Source of the DNA: Candidatus Symbiothrix sp.
Lineage (GTDB): Bacteria; Bacteroidota; Bacteroidia; Bacteroidales; Azobacteroidaceae
Direction: 5' to 3'
Assembly (NCBI GenBank): GCA_031270925.1
Contig: JAISWY010000157.1
Coordinates: 1 to 5,612, forward strand
Length of the DNA: 5,612 nt
Of this stretch, positions 4,879 to 5,612 are shown one piece after another. The notes beneath the pieces are model-generated. The model worked only from the letters and a program-made list of their open reading frames with translations. It was not told where the DNA came from and made no database searches. Numbering within the stretch: the first letter of the stretch is position 1; the number at the start of each line of letters is the position of its first letter. Position numbers and translations under genes: made by a program.

Positions 4879-5612
4879 ATGTCGGAATTTAAACTCTTTT
4901 ATCATAAGGACGGAACGGTTAAAGTGAGCCGCAGCATCGAGTTTTTGAAAAAAACGCCGACCGACCAGTTTCTTTGGATCGATCTGAATGATGTGGATGA
5001 GGAAATCGAAGAACAATTGGAAGATTTCCTCAAAATCTATATTCAGGAAGAAGAAGAGATGATTGAAATCGAAACGTCGTCGCGCTACATCGAAACTCGC
5101 GATACTTTGGTGGTAAATGCCAATTTTTTGATGAATAATTATGAAAAAAGTCCGGTTTCGTTCATTTTGAAGAACAATATTCTGGTATCGGTGCGGGGCG
5201 ACGAACTGGGTTCGTTTACCGAAACGGTCAAAAAAGTGTTTGCGAGTCCCGAAAATTATCCCACCGGTTATCATGTTTTCTTGGCCTTGCTCGAAACGCG
5301 AGTTGAATACGATGCCGACATGATCGAAGATATTACCCGCGAAATTACCGTTTTGAGTAATACGATTCAAGATGCGGACGAAGAAGCGCTCTTGGAAATC
5401 AAAAACTTACAGGAACGCACAATGCTGTTCCGCGAAAATGCGATCGACAAACAACGCGCCGTTTCAAACATGTTGCGAAGTAATCTGGTGCCGGAAGATT
5501 TGCGATCCAAACTAACGATTCTGATTAAGGACATCAATTCGTTACTCGAACATATCCGTTTCAGTTTCGACCGATTGGACTTCTTGCAGGATACTTTCCT
5601 CGGTTTTGTTAA
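4879..5612 (+). CDS. corA: CorA-family magnesium/cobalt transporter (3' end beyond window)
   Basis: The frame starts with ATG at 4879 and is open to the window edge, giving 244 residues and two extra bases. CorA proteins are pentameric inner-membrane channels for Mg2+ (also Co2+ or Ni2+), with a large N-terminal cytoplasmic domain and two C-terminal membrane helices. Visible here are the N-terminal alpha/beta part, with WIDLND at 33-38 and an acidic patch at about 55-65, and a long helical region from about 130 onward. That region ends in SFDRLDFLQDTFLGFV at 229-244, the characteristic end of the long stalk helix entering the first membrane segment. The selectivity motif GMN lies beyond the edge and cannot be checked. 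Family members are usually about 310-370 residues, so roughly 70-100 residues are missing. The ATG is preceded by an AT-rich leader without a Shine-Dalgarno sequence. It is divergent from the histone-like gene and does not appear to share an operon with anything in view. Confidence 0.92.
   Translation, partial: MSEFKLFYHKDGTVKVSRSIEFLKKTPTDQFLWIDLNDVDEEIEEQLEDFLKIYIQEEEEMIEIETSSRYIETRDTLVVNANFLMNNYEKSPVSFILKNNILVSVRGDELGSFTETVKKVFASPENYPTGYHVFLALLETRVEYDADMIEDITREITVLSNTIQDADEEALLEIKNLQERTMLFRENAIDKQRAVSNMLRSNLVPEDLRSKLTILIKDINSLLEHIRFSFDRLDFLQDTFLGFV

Noticed and set aside
4840..5370. 176-codon minus-strand frame
   Set aside because: It is antisense to corA, whose plus-strand translation carries clear family features. 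The shadow has none.

Overview
This 5.6-kb window looks chromosomal, from a Bacteroidota bacterium and most likely a member of Bacteroidales. Three things suggest this. The promoter-like sites fit the Bacteroidota -33 TTTG / -7 TAnnTTTG pattern. A very small Hc1-type histone H1-like gene is present. The glycogen debranching protein matches, from memory, the Bacteroides form of the family. Assignment below phylum level is an inference.

Layout, left to right. Positions 1-138 (minus) hold the first 46 codons of a gene that runs off the left edge. Its N-terminus resembles the small domain found at the start of some type II DNA methyltransferases. Positions 141-2084 (minus) encode a complete glycogen debranching protein, which ends only 2 bp before the edge gene starts. 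Positions 2085-2236 form a divergent promoter region. tRNA-Cys(GCA) lies at 2237-2307 (plus), followed by a hairpin at 2311-2345 that can terminate both the tRNA and the converging phosphate operon. Positions 2365-4020 (minus) hold a two-gene operon: a DUF47/PhoU-like protein, then a PiT-family phosphate permease, 3 bp apart. A long imperfect hairpin (4051-4097) separates this operon from a 57-residue histone H1-like gene (4120-4293, minus), which has a consensus Bacteroidota promoter. Positions 4351-4830 are AT-rich and carry no convincing gene. They contain small inverted and tandem repeats. From 4879 to the right edge (plus) is the cytoplasmic part of a CorA-type magnesium/cobalt transporter, cut off just before its membrane segments.

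Functionally these are mostly housekeeping genes: storage-glucan breakdown, cysteine decoding, low-affinity phosphate uptake with its partner protein, nucleoid packaging and divalent-cation uptake. Only the DUF47-PiT pair is clearly one functional unit. I found no CRISPR array, insertion sequence, phage gene or other obvious novel system. The places most worth a second look are the possible restriction-modification gene at the left edge, the hairpin upstream of the phosphate operon, and the long leader region upstream of corA.
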